64,000 nt of DNA from Panopea generosa (taxonomy: Eukaryota > Mollusca > Bivalvia > Adapedonta > Hiatellidae). Shown here piece after piece: positions 48,580 through 60,926 of the stretch. The DNA lies in the NCBI GenBank assembly GCA_029582155.1, contig CM055909.1:22155347-22219346 (forward strand), read 5' to 3'. A program made the translations under genes and the position numbers. Every line of letters begins with the position of its first letter. The first letter of the stretch is position 1. Under the pieces are notes generated by a model. That model worked only from the letters and a program-made list of their open reading frames with translations, made no database searches and was not told where the DNA came from.

Positions 48580-48885
48580 TTACACAATATATGATTTGCA
48601 TTTAGCTGCATTTAGCTGATGTTTGAACTGTTTACCCAGTGTCATAAAACGTGATTCGTAGCTGTGTGGTGGGTACAACTGCTCATGGCCATGTATCACT
48701 TTTGTGTGACCTTGATCTCTATGACTTTTTTGTTTAGCTCTGTTTGTCTTGTTTCCTGTGTAGATCCAGTACCGAGTGGTACCTATTAAAAGGTCATCGG
48801 GTCGAGCGATGGATCTAACCCGCGACTCTTGATGCAAACAAAACTAACACTTTCTCCACTGCACTACCACCTCACTTTGAATATG
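48580..48885 (-). mobile_element. SINE-like repeat with tRNA-type head, fourth family
   Basis: Read on the minus strand, a head at about 48885-48800 shows aggtggtagtgcagtggaga and a B-box-like gcgggttagatcc. A body follows with ggaaacaagacaaacagagc, atacatggccatgagcag and cagctacgaatcacg. The open frame across it (85 codons) is incidental. The body text recalls a common bivalve repeat. Confidence 0.55.
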
Positions 48886-49388
48886 TACATGAGGTGTAAA
48901 CGGCACATGCAATACCTTTTACGAGCAATAACACCGATTTAAGGGATTTCTATATTCGACCTAGAACAAATAACTACCATGATTTCAAAAACTAGCACAG
49001 CACAATATACAGATGTTGTAATATTCACTTAAAAGATCTAAAAGTCACAAAACGCAAAGATCACTCGGTTTTATTCAGTCTGTTCCTTCAAGAGTAATTA
49101 AATATCCACCAACCCTCAAGACACCTAGCACCGGCCTAAACATTAATTTATTTTCGAGCATCACTGAATGCATTGGGTGGTTCCAAAGCACCAGAATAAT
49201 GCACATTTGTAGAATACAACTGAACAACTATGTATAAAATAAATACATATGTTTATTTTTTTCTTACCTACTTTCTGAATGATAACTCAATTACTAAATG
49301 GATAGATTTGATCAAAAGAATACGTCGGAAGCACATATCTGTACATGAGATTGCAACATCCTTCAGGCTCCCAACACATTGGCCCAAC
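48886..49388. other. Anonymous non-coding DNA
   Basis: I see no gene in this interval. Confidence 0.4.
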
Positions 49389-49390
49389 TA

Positions 49391-49571
49391 CAGTAGAATT
49401 TCGCTGGCTCGAATACGGATGACTGGAATACCACCTATAACTCGAACCACTAATATGGTCCCAGCCGCATTCCTATTTTGATGTATATACAAGTACATGT
49501 ATGGTATGGTGTTGAACAATGCTTGGCTCGAACAACCCTTAGCTCGGATTCGAGCCGTCGAAGTTCTACTG
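49391..49571. mobile_element. Pogo/Tigger-type MITE, copy 1 (181 bp)
   Basis: Terminal inverted repeats of about 24 bp (left cagtagaatttcgctggctc, right complement cagtagaacttcgacggctc) flank a short non-coding interior. The element sits between TA dinucleotides (49389-49390 and 49572-49573), the target duplication of Tc1/mariner/pogo transposases. It encodes nothing and would need a transposase in trans. The second copy is at 54724. Confidence 0.88.
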
Positions 49572-49573
49572 TA

Positions 49574-52500
49574 TGTATATAAGTGCAGAAACAAAATAAA
49601 CAGCGACATAACTAAATAAACTGTCAATCTCGAATACTTCGTGCAAATAACTATAGTGTATTTAATGCATATTGCCATCTAGTATTCTTTTCGAAACTGC
49701 TAATTTTTCTTTCAAATCAAATTAGATCTGAGTAAATTAATCCCCGAGACGAGTGCGTGCTTTGACTAATTATTACAAATACCATCACATTTCACTAATT
49801 AGATCTTGCTGATTACTGCTAATAGCCAATTTGAAAAAAAAGTGTTTTCTCTCGAGTTTCGGACATAAATGAAACACAAATAAAGCAATTTAGAAGCACT
49901 ATAAGCTTCCAAGACAGCAATTAAGTATATCTAAATGTTAAAAACATCTTTCACATTGAAGCGTTTGAAAATCTACATCAATTCAAATTTCCTGAAATTA
50001 AAACGATGCCAATAACATTAACGAATCTACATTTTTCTTTAAAAACTTATGACCGCGTTTATTGTTTAAACAACAAATTATACAATTTTGAAGAATTTGA
50101 ATTGACTACCGAATTCTGTTCATATAAAGATAACAATAGTGTGTATGTCTATTAGTCACTTATCATAACATTTGATCACATAACTTATGGTGCAGGCGTG
50201 TAATAAACACATAGCATATTGTTTATATTAATCTTGTTTTATACTACTACCGATTGGTCATTTAGTAACTTCCATACAACTTGGCTATCGTTGTTTTATG
50301 CAAAATGACAAACTACTACCGAATACTTTAGAATCGCAACACTCAAATAAATAGCAATAAAACATTGAGTTTTTAATCGATATCTTAACCTTCATTTTAT
50401 TTAATAATATCACGCATCTATAGCGATTACCACTTCTTTTTATTGATTTGAATTATACAAGCCCATTACCTAACTTCACACAGTCAGTATCTTGTATAGT
50501 CTTCTTGCGCATTGATACACGCATGACAGCAACTCCTCGTTAATTGGTTAATATATGAAATCCGGGCGTGTGGTATTTTGTTCCACTCTTCAACAAGCGG
50601 TTAACGGTTTTCAGTAACATTATTGCTAAATTGAAAGAAGAACTATCATGGAAAGAATATCTGAATATTAAAATACAGATAAATCAACTCTAAATGAAAT
50701 TATACAAACAATAAAAGTGTTTCGTATTTTGTGATTTTAGGTTATGGGGAATGAATGTTTCAAATCAATAAAAATAAATGATAATCACAACAGATTTTTG
50801 ATGGGAAATTCCAGTAAAGATAGAAAATGTAATATTACTAAATCAAATAAATATTAAAAAAAAGTCAATAAAGAACTCAATGTTTTGCTGTTTATCCGAG
50901 TGTTGCATTTCTAAGGTCTTTCGCTGTATTTTCCGAAACATCTAAATTCATGCGGAAAACATTTTATTTTGAGACAATCAGAAACAAATATAAACATACT
51001 ATTGCTTAAATAAGCTTGGGACACTTTCTCTCGTTAAATATACTGAAGACATGAACATTAATGATATATGCACTACTTGCGTTAGATATGTGAAATATTA
51101 CGTGCGAGCTCGTTTATTATTGAATGTTTTCTGTGCAGTTCGCTAGAATATTATAGCAGAAACTAAACTTTAAGTAAACTATTGATATTATATAGATACG
51201 AGTATTTTCAACCAAATGGAAACAGCACGACACAATTCAACAATTTGCAAATTGATAAAAGGTTATTGAAATGATACGTAGAAAAACGTGTTTTTTTTTC
51301 AAATATTCAATTTTTTTTTTACTTATTAAGTGTCAGGTTATTAGATATCATAGAACGTTCAGTGGAGTGTTATGCAACATGTGCGCAACTTTGGTTCATC
51401 ATGTCCTGATAACGGATCCCATGGAAGGACCCAAGACGCAGTCAAATTAAGAATATAGTAGACTCTGTTTACGGGAAACATACCAACTCTCACATCCTAT
51501 TAGGTATTGTCTAAGCGGCATACTATATACATGGGTAACGTGATTTCCATGATTCCAATGAATCAGAATAATAATAGTGAGACAAAGGACGTTGCGGTGA
51601 TTTTTCGGCCGCCTCGCAGCTTGTGAGACTGATGTTTGATGTAGGATTTTCTGATTTTGGATCCTTTGGAAGCAGAATCTGCAACCAAAAGAAGAAAAAA
51701 GTGTATTGAGTATACCCATTATTTCTCGGATAATGAAACATACAACACCTCATATGTCCGCTATCATCAGTTTAAGCAATTAACTATTCTAAAACACAAT
51801 GAATGAGCTCCATGCTTCCGAAGAATTAGAACTCAGTCTAGTAACACGAGTGATCCATACCATCAAAGTTTATAATGAACATATACCATGACTGTAATAC
51901 ATTTATTCAATGTATTCTTCCTTAAATGAACTCCAGTAAGCTAAGTTGCAAAACGTTAATACGATGCATTTTTATGTATTTTGTTGAAACTTGACGAAAT
52001 GCATTACAATAAAATGAATCGCATATCGTGGTTTCATCTCAAATCCATTTTATTCTGCGCCTTCTAAAAGTTTTTATATTTTGTCATTTCCCAGGATACA
52101 CATTTTGCAAATCAAATAGTAAAATTGCAATAAAATAAAAAATGAAGAGTGAAATTTAATGCATATTTCGAGAGAAATTTCAATAACTATCAGAGTTAAA
52201 ATACCATCCTCATTCAGAGAAAAAGAAGAAATACTGTAACAACGGTTGAGATTAAGTCTATATTACTATGATATGCGATTTCTTGTCAGATGATTTTTTT
52301 CCAGTTCAAGCTGACTAACAATATGATACGATCGACCAATTTTATTAAACAATAAAACAAATCAATGATTGGACTTATTTGCTTAGAAAACAAAACACTT
52401 GTTTTCAATTCACGTGTATCGTATAACAGTATAATACTAGCAGCATATTAACTCATACAGTACATATAGTGCTGATACATTGACCATCCCACATCCGCAT

Positions 52501-52592
52501 CCGCCAACGTACTTACACGCATACACAATTCTAATTAATGTGATAAACAAATTAAATGTAGGACTGCAGAGCATTATTATGCATTCGACATA
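49574..52592. other. Anonymous AT-rich non-coding DNA
   Basis: No gene was recognised. Overlapping minus-strand frames at 51447-51753 shadow each other and have no known domain. Confidence 0.5.
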
Positions 52593-52607
52593 ATGTTGTC
52601 ATCTCAG

Positions 52608-52759
52608 CCTGAAACAGATACACCCGTCATCAATGGGGAACTCTTGCGTAAAAGGTCAAGAACCAAATACTTTAGGTCTCATCTCAGAACACACGATGCA
52701 TGCAAATTTGAAGAAGGTTATTACAGTAATGGGATAGTTGTCCAACAAACGTGTTTTAA
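52608..52759 (+). CDS. Exon-like open frame cut by a repeat, unknown
   Basis: The frame is open from an ATG at 52593. A good acceptor (tgttgtcatctcag) ends at 52607, so an internal exon could begin at 52608. The encoded text (SQPETDTPVINGELLRKRSR then TKYFRSHLRTHD) is more balanced in composition than chance frames nearby, and the DNA is less AT-rich. The HLRTH piece recalls a C2H2 finger, but no paired Cys are in place. A copy of the 470-bp repeat begins at 52760 and supplies the rest of the frame. A possible donor (aaggttatt) lies near 52716. It may be a gene fragment or chance. Confidence 0.18.
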
Positions 52760-53232
52760 GCATAGTACCACCAGTGGAAAAAGGAAGTGCCTCTGTGGGG
52801 TAATCACATAATGGCGGTTATAAATAATCCTCGTTTTTTCTTCTTTAAAAACGCATTTTCCTTATTAAAATGCTCATATTTTTTATTTGAACGGCATTAT
52901 CGATCTATTTTCAACATTTTGACAGCATTGTCATGTTTGAATTGTGAAATTAGAAAAAAAAACTGATGCTTCGAAATTGTGGTATGAATACATGATTTCG
53001 GAAGTCTACTTTCATTTTGTCAACAGTGTACACACTAAGCAGAAAAAATATCACTTAAATGACACATGACCCCTACTTTTTTCATCATATTTTGATAGTG
53101 CAGAGGTTGAAAAATAGTAAAATGTAAGTTTCACTTCTATTCATTAGGTTTCTCTATGAATGATAAGCCTTCAAACTTTTAATATTTACTATAAAATAAA
53201 GAATAAAAACCAATGGTGGGTTTACATCTTTA
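52760..53232 (+). repeat. 470-bp repeat family, copy A
   Basis: It starts gcatagtaccaccagtgg and ends at ggtgggtttacatct. Internal markers shared by copies A-D are ggcggttataaataatcctc, cattgtcatgtttgaattgt, gaatacatgatttcgg, gacacatgacccctac and tgtaagtttcac. No terminal inverted repeat or tRNA head is convincing, and the type of element is unknown. Confidence 0.9.
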
Positions 53233-53439
53233 AGGATTGTGCAATACTTAACGTGTGGCAGCAAATACTTTGGAAATTTAAACTGGAAGCTTCCTCGCTT
53301 GGCACTCAGCATAAAGAGGATAGTTCAAGGTTTGGTCGACACGGTGTCATTATAATGTGACTTGGTGGGGTATCATTACATGTGTTTGCAACACGATACT
53401 CATTTAAATATTGTCTGAAGTAGACATCTTTTCGTTATG

Positions 53440-53505
53440 ACTAAAAAATTGTTGAGCGCGACGTTTAACGCGATAAAACAACAACAACAACAACAACAAC
53501 AACTG
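53440..53505 (+). mobile_element. SINE 3' end with CAA microsatellite tail
   Basis: The sequence gagcgcgacgtttaacgcga followed by aaaacaacaacaacaac matches the typical 3' terminus of tRNA-derived SINEs whose tail is a CAA run. The upstream body is not recognisable. A head-like ggctaactcagttagcgga lies 150 bp further right, at 53656-53674, and is probably separate. Confidence 0.4.
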
Positions 53506-54723
53506 TTTTATGTCCTACATTATATAACTGCAAAGTGTGTAGTTGTGTTTACATATCGACTTGTGGTATATACATTCGTTATCTGTATTGAGTTAGACTG
53601 GTTTTACACTTTACTAAACTCTTGATGTTACTGTCTATAGGATAGTGACTTCTTGGCTAACTCAGTTAGCGGACTGGTGGTAATAGTCTTTTCTTATAGA
53701 TATGTGACATAGGTTATAATGGAATAACACCAGTCAGGGTAAAATAACTAGAGTTGTGTTTTCTGAAAACAATAATTGACACCAATTTTAAAGACAGTTA
53801 ACACATTGAGAATTCGGTGTGGAGAAAGCAGCTAACATTAAAAGCACGGGGGTCTCCATAGGGCAACATGATAGACGGAAGATAGTTTCGATTATTAGAT
53901 TAAAAACGATCGTTGTCTGAGACGAATGTGAACGCAATGTAATAATAGAGGCATAAGTGGATTATGTTTGTAAATAAATTCACAAAAGTTTCCTGTGCGT
54001 TTTGTGATCGTTGTTATCTTTTTTTGCGTATCCAACTACATAACAAATAAATGGAGAGAAATGATCGATAAATAAATAAACGTCTTACACGTGCACGAAA
54101 TACAAAAAATTGTAGGAGACACTTTTATCTAAAACAGATTCACTTTCACTATTTTTTTTAAAATGCTTATCTTAATGATGGACATACCAGCTTAAAATGG
54201 GCAGTATGTATACAGACCTCTTCTTCTTTGTTTAATGCAATGGTATAGTTCTAGGTATATGGTTGAGATAGTTGATATTCGTAATAATTTTCCGGCGTTG
54301 TGGTAACCTGTGACAAAAATATTAAATGACATTAAATTTCGTCGTTTTAACGGTATGATAAGCAAATGAAAATTCAAAGACAATGTCAGTACAATTATTT
54401 TTTCTCTTATTTCAACACTCTGCCTTATTTTATTACATGCAAAACGTACATGAATTTTTTTATGCATAAATGTTAGAAAATTTTTGAAAAATTACTTTTA
54501 CAAGTTGTTATTATTGATTTATTTTAAAACAATTATATATGATAAAAAAATCTTGGAAGGACGGAAACGCTCTTGGACAATAAAATTACAGAAACGATTT
54601 TATTTATTCTTTTTATGAGGGTTAGTGTACAATACAACACCCCTCACTTTACTGTAGTACTCAATGCTTGATAAATGCTGAATTGGATCTATGTATTATT
54701 CAAAGAAGTAACAAAACTGAGCA
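53506..54723. other. Anonymous non-coding DNA
   Basis: No gene was recognised. A possible decayed tRNA-like A-box region lies at about 53656-53680. Confidence 0.4.
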
Positions 54724-54912
54724 CAGTAGACTTCGCTGGCTCGGACACGTATTACTGGAACACCACTTATAGTTCAAACCACTTATCTGGTCCGACCTAA
54801 TTTCGATGTATATAGATCTACATGTGACGTTGAATAATTCTTAACTATAATATCCCTTAACTGGAACTATTTTGTCCAGTCCCGTCTGGTTCTAGCCATC
54901 GAAGTTCTACTG
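54724..54912. mobile_element. Pogo/Tigger-type MITE, copy 2 (189 bp)
   Basis: It has the same ends and interior as 49391-49571 (cagtagacttcgctggctcg left; ccatcgaagttctactg right). The TA is retained on the right (54913-54914) and mutated to CA on the left. The interior has diverged by substitutions and small indels, so the two copies are not recent. Confidence 0.85.
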
Positions 54913-54914
54913 TA

Positions 54915-55359
54915 TATTGCATTTTGCCATTTTTGGAATCGCCTAACAACTGTATCACAAACCTTGATGCAATGGTTTTGGGAGTCTATGTTATTGTTTA
55001 CTTTTTAGCGATATTTTTATTTATGGAAATCAAAGGTGCCAGAAAACCCATACAGAGCATTTGAAACAATAAATAGTTCTTGCATAATCTGAGCGTGATC
55101 AAATGAAAAAGAAAGCGTACAGAAAACACTGAGAGAATACACAATGATTGAAACGTGATTGGTTCCATTATCAATATAAGTATAGCTAAACTATTCTACT
55201 ATGATAAAAGAGGTTGTTGGCACCAAATAAATACTTTAGTTTTGTAACTTTATGGACACTTTTATACAGGTTTTACTTTTAATGAATAATATTACTAACG
55301 ATATGTAAATATAATTATATTATAGAAAGCATAGTTCCGAAAAACATATTTTAAAAAGA

Positions 55360-55361
<2 letters not shown>
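54915..55361. other. Anonymous non-coding DNA
   Basis: I see no gene in this interval. Confidence 0.4.
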
Positions 55362-55414
<53 letters not shown>

Positions 55415-55456
55415 TGTAATAAAATGTGTGTGTGTGTGTATATTTGTATGTATATA

Positions 55457-55530
<74 letters not shown>

Positions 55531-55532
55531 CG
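55362..55532. repeat. Compound TA/TG/CG microsatellite
   Basis: A TA run (55362-55412), a short TG run (55425-55439), a second TA run (55451-55495), a TG run of about fourteen units (55495-55522) and a final CG run (to 55532). The alternating purine-pyrimidine TG/CG end is a candidate Z-DNA former, and the TA runs are easily unwound. Confidence 0.95.
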
Positions 55533-57261
55533 TATCACTGTAAATTATACATGCAAAGCTTTGCGAATGTTTAATGTTAATGAAAACATTTTATTGAGAA
55601 AAAATATATAATTATAACTAAATCAATGTATTTAATACTATTTCATATGAAATATCTGCTAAACATTATATGACATTAAGTTTTACAGCGTTCAAACTTT
55701 AAATATATATAAACACATATAATCAACATGAGACGCAAACAATCTTACGACAAAAATCGACGTAAACGTGAACCCTTTTTAATTATTTTCAATATACATA
55801 AAAAATGAACCCAAAGTTGGCTCAAATCATGCAGAGAATGTTATATTTTCGTGAAATACAACAAAAAATGTCACATTGACTTACAGCGATTTTTATCGTA
55901 AGTTTTTTTTTGTGTGTGAAACGCAATATCACTAAAGCGGCATGGCAACATAATGTATAAAATATTCATAATAAGTACATAGAGTACGTACAGAGGAAGT
56001 GGCAACAATGTTCACCGCCTTGAAGCTTTCGATAACAAATAAAGCCGCTGGGGAACTTCGACATACACATCGAGAACACCACACATCAAAAAGGAGCCGC
56101 CAAAAAATTAATAAAAAAGTTTTATGTGTCCTTTGAAAACTAATTTTGTTGAAAAAATGTTTTATTTTATAAATGTTGACATTTATAGTGATGAACACAG
56201 TTCAGGAAATAGTGAGTATATATGGAACATGGAAATGAACACGATTGTCAAAATATAAACCGAAATATAAGTTGTAAGAAAGATTATGGAGTTTAAACAA
56301 GCAAAATATATCTGAATGTGTACTAGAGTACTAGTCTTTGCTATATAAACTAATCCTGGATGTTTGGAATTTGTATTGGCATCAATTGGAAATATACTGT
56401 ATGTTCTATATTAAAAGATGAATATCATTTTGTATTTGAATGTCAAATGTGTAAAGTTTGAAGAAATAATACATAAAACTTTATTTATAAGATATTGTTG
56501 CATCTTTAAATCTATACGATTGCTTAAGTCTGAAAACAGACGAGATATTAAATATTTTGCAATGTACATATTTAAATATTTTAAAATAAGAAATAATTAT
56601 TTGGTAAATCTGTTGTTTTGGTTTTACAAGTTAATTATATGGATACTGTGAAATGCCTACTCCTAATAAATGTCTCTCCTCTCCTTATTCAATTTGGTAA
56701 ATTTAAGTGCTATCAAATATTGTGAAAACATTCTCATTTTTATTTTTTGTTTCGTTTCATGAATATTGTAATAAACTTTTAGTCTCACCGATCGATTTCC
56801 GCCATTAAGTATTTAAAATAGTCCATAAAATGTGTTTGTTTCTTAAGTCAGAATGTAAAATAATCATCAAACATTGTATGGTTTAGTGTGCGATGGCCTC
56901 GACCCAGCTAGACCTATTACGAGGAAATAAATTATTCGTCTTCTTCATCATCATCGGAGATGCATTTTGTAATATTTCCTGTCATGTTTTGACTTTTGTT
57001 TTCATCAAATATCTGCATTATTTATTAGGTATAACAAGTTTAAAAGTTGTTTTTTTATGATAATATTGCTTTGGTATGCATTGATCATGCGGGAATAAAT
57101 CTAACACATATCGTGGCATATTGAGTCATAAATAATTTAATAAATGAAACGCATACACAGGAATAGTTACTGCATCCATGAAGTAGCTTGGTGATTTCAT
57201 TTATTTAATTCTTGGTTATTTACTGGAAGTGGGAGCGGAAGATAGTGTTTCGATGCTTCGG
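55533..57261. other. Anonymous AT-rich non-coding DNA
   Basis: I see no gene or dispersed repeat. Short frames at 55932-56198 and 56418-56651 have no recognisable domain. Confidence 0.5.
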
Positions 57262-57730
57262 GCATAGTACAACCGTTGTAATAATGAAGTGCTTCCGTGG
57301 GGCAGCCGCATAATGGCGGTTATAAATAATCACTTTATTCTTCTTCTTTAAAAATGCATTTTCCATATTTTAATGCTCATTTTTTTATTTGAATGGCATA
57401 ATTGATGTATTTTGAACATTTGTTAGCATTGTCATGTTTGAATTGTGAATCAAGAAGAAAAATGAGGCTTGGAAATTGGGGTATGAATACATGATTTCGA
57501 AAGTCTACTTTCAATTTATCAACAGCGTACACACTGAGCAGGTAAAATATCTTATATGGCACATGGCCCCCTACTTTTCTCATCATATTTTGGTAGAACA
57601 GAGGTTGACAAATAGTAAAATGTAAGTTTCACCTCTCTCATTTGGGTTTCGCTAAGAATGACAAGCCTTCAAACTTTTATTATTTACTATAGAATAAAAA
57701 ATAAAAATCAATGGTGGTGTTATGCCTTTA
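57262..57730 (+). repeat. 470-bp repeat family, copy B
   Basis: It starts gcatagtacaaccgttg and carries all the internal markers listed for copy A, with moderate divergence. The end (atggtggtgttatgcct) is altered. Confidence 0.88.
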
Positions 57731-58709
57731 GCGGGGTCACATATTTGGCGTTATACTATTCGAAAACGTTATATGATAATAAAGATACCTCATCACCACT
57801 ATCGTTTGTATCGGCATTCACGTCTCACTACACGGTTACGCCCCTTTTTCCCCACGGTATCCTGATTCTTACGCTTAAAAAACAAGGCCTATGTAATTAG
57901 GTTTTGAAATATTTTCAAAATGGTTCGTAGTAGTTGTGATTACTTGTTGTAGATAAGTAGAGCAAAAGTTGGCATAGTATATACTGCAATAAGACATCAC
58001 TGGTGTTAAAAAGGTGACTTTTTATAGGATTTCAACATATACATGTATTTATGAACATTTGAGGACCTTTTTTTCCCAAAATATCTCAGGGTGTCACTGC
58101 ACCGTTTTTTAAAAAAAAAAAAAACAACAAAGAACACAATTCAACTATGTTATGAGACCTTTCATTATCTGCTAAAATAATATGAACATGTTCTCTTTCT
58201 ATTTTTAACAATAAAAATAGAAACTGCACCCGTCTGCACATTATGCTAATAATAAGCTAATACAAATACGGTTTACAAATAAGTCATATACTCTGAACCT
58301 GTCATGACAGTCAACAAATACGACGTAATCAAATTTATTTAAGTGACAATAAGCACCGTAACTGATTAATGCAAACCGGTTTTGATTACCCGTCGTTATG
58401 TGTATTAGCAAGCTATTACACTCACTATGTCGGCGGTGATTTAACGTAATAATAAAATGAATAAATCGTCCGCTGACCTAGGCACGTACGTCATATTTAC
58501 CTCATGAAAATATGTAATCTAAAACTAGTAAACATTAAAAAATAATAGTCGACCGTGTGTCTGATTAGTACAGTGTAACATTGAAATGGAAACTAATTAT
58601 GGATGCGTTTGTAAATACTAAACTGTATAAACTAAAAATGAAACGTTTATTCTTTGTTTTATAACAATCATAAAATGCTACGGTTAAACACCTCGTCAGA
58701 TAACTGATA
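57731..58709. other. Anonymous non-coding DNA
   Basis: No gene was recognised. A pure A run of fourteen bases lies at about 58111-58124. Confidence 0.45.
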
Positions 58710-59065
58710 AGTTACAGATTGACACAGATTGACATCAGTTACAGATTGACACAGATTGACATCAGTTACAGATTGACATCAGTTACAGATTGACACAGAT
58801 TGACATCAGTTACAGATTGATACTGATTGACATCAATTACATATTGACACAGATTGACATCAGTTACAGATTGACACAAACTGACATCAGTTACAGATTG
58901 ACACAGACTGACATTAGTTACAGATTGACATCAGTTACACATTGACACAAATTGCAATCAGTTACAGATTGATACTGATTGATATAAGTTACAGATTGAC
59001 ATCAGTTGGAGATTGATACTGATTGACATCAGCTACAGACTGACACAAATTGACATCAGTTACAT
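58710..59065 (+). repeat. Nested minisatellite (17- and 27-bp periods)
   Basis: A 10-bp core (cagattgaca) plus tcagtta gives 17-bp units. A doubled core gives 27-bp units. The two types alternate irregularly for about 350 bp, with decay towards the right (gatactgattga variants). Confidence 0.88.
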
Positions 59066-59837
59066 ACACGATACTCTGAGCGACAGGACAGTTTATCACA
59101 AATGATCATCAAGTAAAATAGAGCTTTGTGACATGCAAATTATGAAGCAAAATTTTTTTTTACAAAAATGGCGTGTTTGTCTTGGATTCCGAAAGCTGTA
59201 ACGTGATATTCGTGACGAGTACTCTTGCAATGGCTGTGTCATTTAAACGCTACGTAGATTTCTGAATTGTGTACGTAAATATTTTAACAATATTTTGTTG
59301 ACAAGTATACTTTCCACAAATTACATGTATTATCAGGGAAATCCTTCCAGGATATCTGATAGATTTATTAAACGTAAATGTCATATTTCAGCTCCGGCGA
59401 CTAAATTGTAAAAGAATCTATTTCCAGAATAAAGACTTAGTCATAAAATACTTATCTGTGCACGTTTAGGTAAACACGACAAGTAAATGAGATACGATGA
59501 GCTAAGCATATCGTGGAGAACGGCGCTATAAAATCGATCACATTGTCGTGAAATGCGTTCAGCATCACTTCGTGACACTTCGACATTTAGAAAACCAGAT
59601 ATCAGTGACTCCAAAATTGAATCAGCGAGAAAATGTCAAGGTCATATTACACATAATTAGATTTCGAAAAGATATGCCGTTCTGTATGAGATCACTAATT
59701 CAAACGCATTGCTGAAGGACGAAGTGAGATAACAAAAGGTGCCACGGAAATGGACTGTATGTAACGTAGATTTTCACTCACAGGCGACTGTACACTTCAA
59801 TCTTCCTCACCCATAAGCCTTAGTCTGTAGAATGGAC
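59066..59837. other. Anonymous non-coding DNA
   Basis: I see no gene or repeat in this interval. Confidence 0.45.
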
Positions 59838-60050
59838 CCAGTATTTCCGATCTGGTCCGTTAAATAGCAACGTTGGTAACATTTAAGCACGTTGATTGGT
59901 CATTTGCTTCAGTTGAAAGTTTGAATGCCGTCATAGTTTAGTAGGCGTTAAATTACTTTGTATTATGGGACAGGCATAGAATTCCCTGCTTTTTCATTGG
60001 CGGTTAATATACTTGATTTGGGACATGTCAGGTTCTAGAATAGATCACAT
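59838..60050 (+). repeat. Dispersed repeat pair, copy 2 (partner at 31.9 kb)
   Basis: Ordered blocks shared with 31870-32085 in the same orientation: ggtccgttaaatagcaa, cgttgattggtca, tagtttagta, gggacaggcat, aattccctg and ggttaatatacttgat. Old and diverged. Confidence 0.65.
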
Positions 60051-60926
60051 AACTCTGGTTTATATAAGCGGTTTTTCTTTTGACCGTTGCATGAGGTGAC
60101 CTTCATTGCGTTTTCTATTGATCACTAATTATTATGTGCTCATGTGCTATGATGAAAGAATGTTGGCATAAAGTACAAGCTTTATTCAAGAAGCTTTAGT
60201 AATAAAAAAAATACCATTGAAAATATGAGTGTTTCGCAAGATTAATGCATATGCAATGTATTGTTATTTGTGAAATGTTTGTTATAATATATTTTTTTAT
60301 TACAAGGTGCATTGTCTTTGTAAATTTTGTTAACGGCTAAAGAAAAAAAATGCCGATTGCTGTATAAACTTGAAACTAAAATGTTTGTGTGTATGCTGAG
60401 GTTATGGCTTTCTCCGTCATTCTATATAAGAAGAATAATAAGAAGGAAAATATTTTATTTCCTCGTCATAGGTCAATAAGGGTCAAAGCTATCCCCAGTT
60501 GACCGTACAAAGTTTCATATAAATGTATGCATTAGTCACAAATGACCATAAGCAAACATAACATAATACAAACATGTGTGTGTGTTCAATGGCACACGAA
60601 TAGTATTACTTATTTTATCTACCTATATATTTAAACCTATTACCCTGGATATATTTTCTTAATATTTAACTGAAAATTTGACTCGACCTATAGTAAAACA
60701 GAATAGTTGTACCCATAAATTGCCAAAATCCGGTTACATTTTGTGGCTTATTTTATACGTCTGTCTGTCCACCCCACATACTGTTCATATAATAATGCTA
60801 TGTGTGATACACGTAAATATAATACGTGGCTACTTAAAACACGTGAAGTACTCAGGGGCATTTTTTGAGAATGATTTAAAAATGTTCAATGTATTACCTT
60901 ACTTAAACATTAGTCTTGATATTATG
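60051..60926. other. Anonymous non-coding DNA
   Basis: I see no gene in this interval. Confidence 0.45.
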
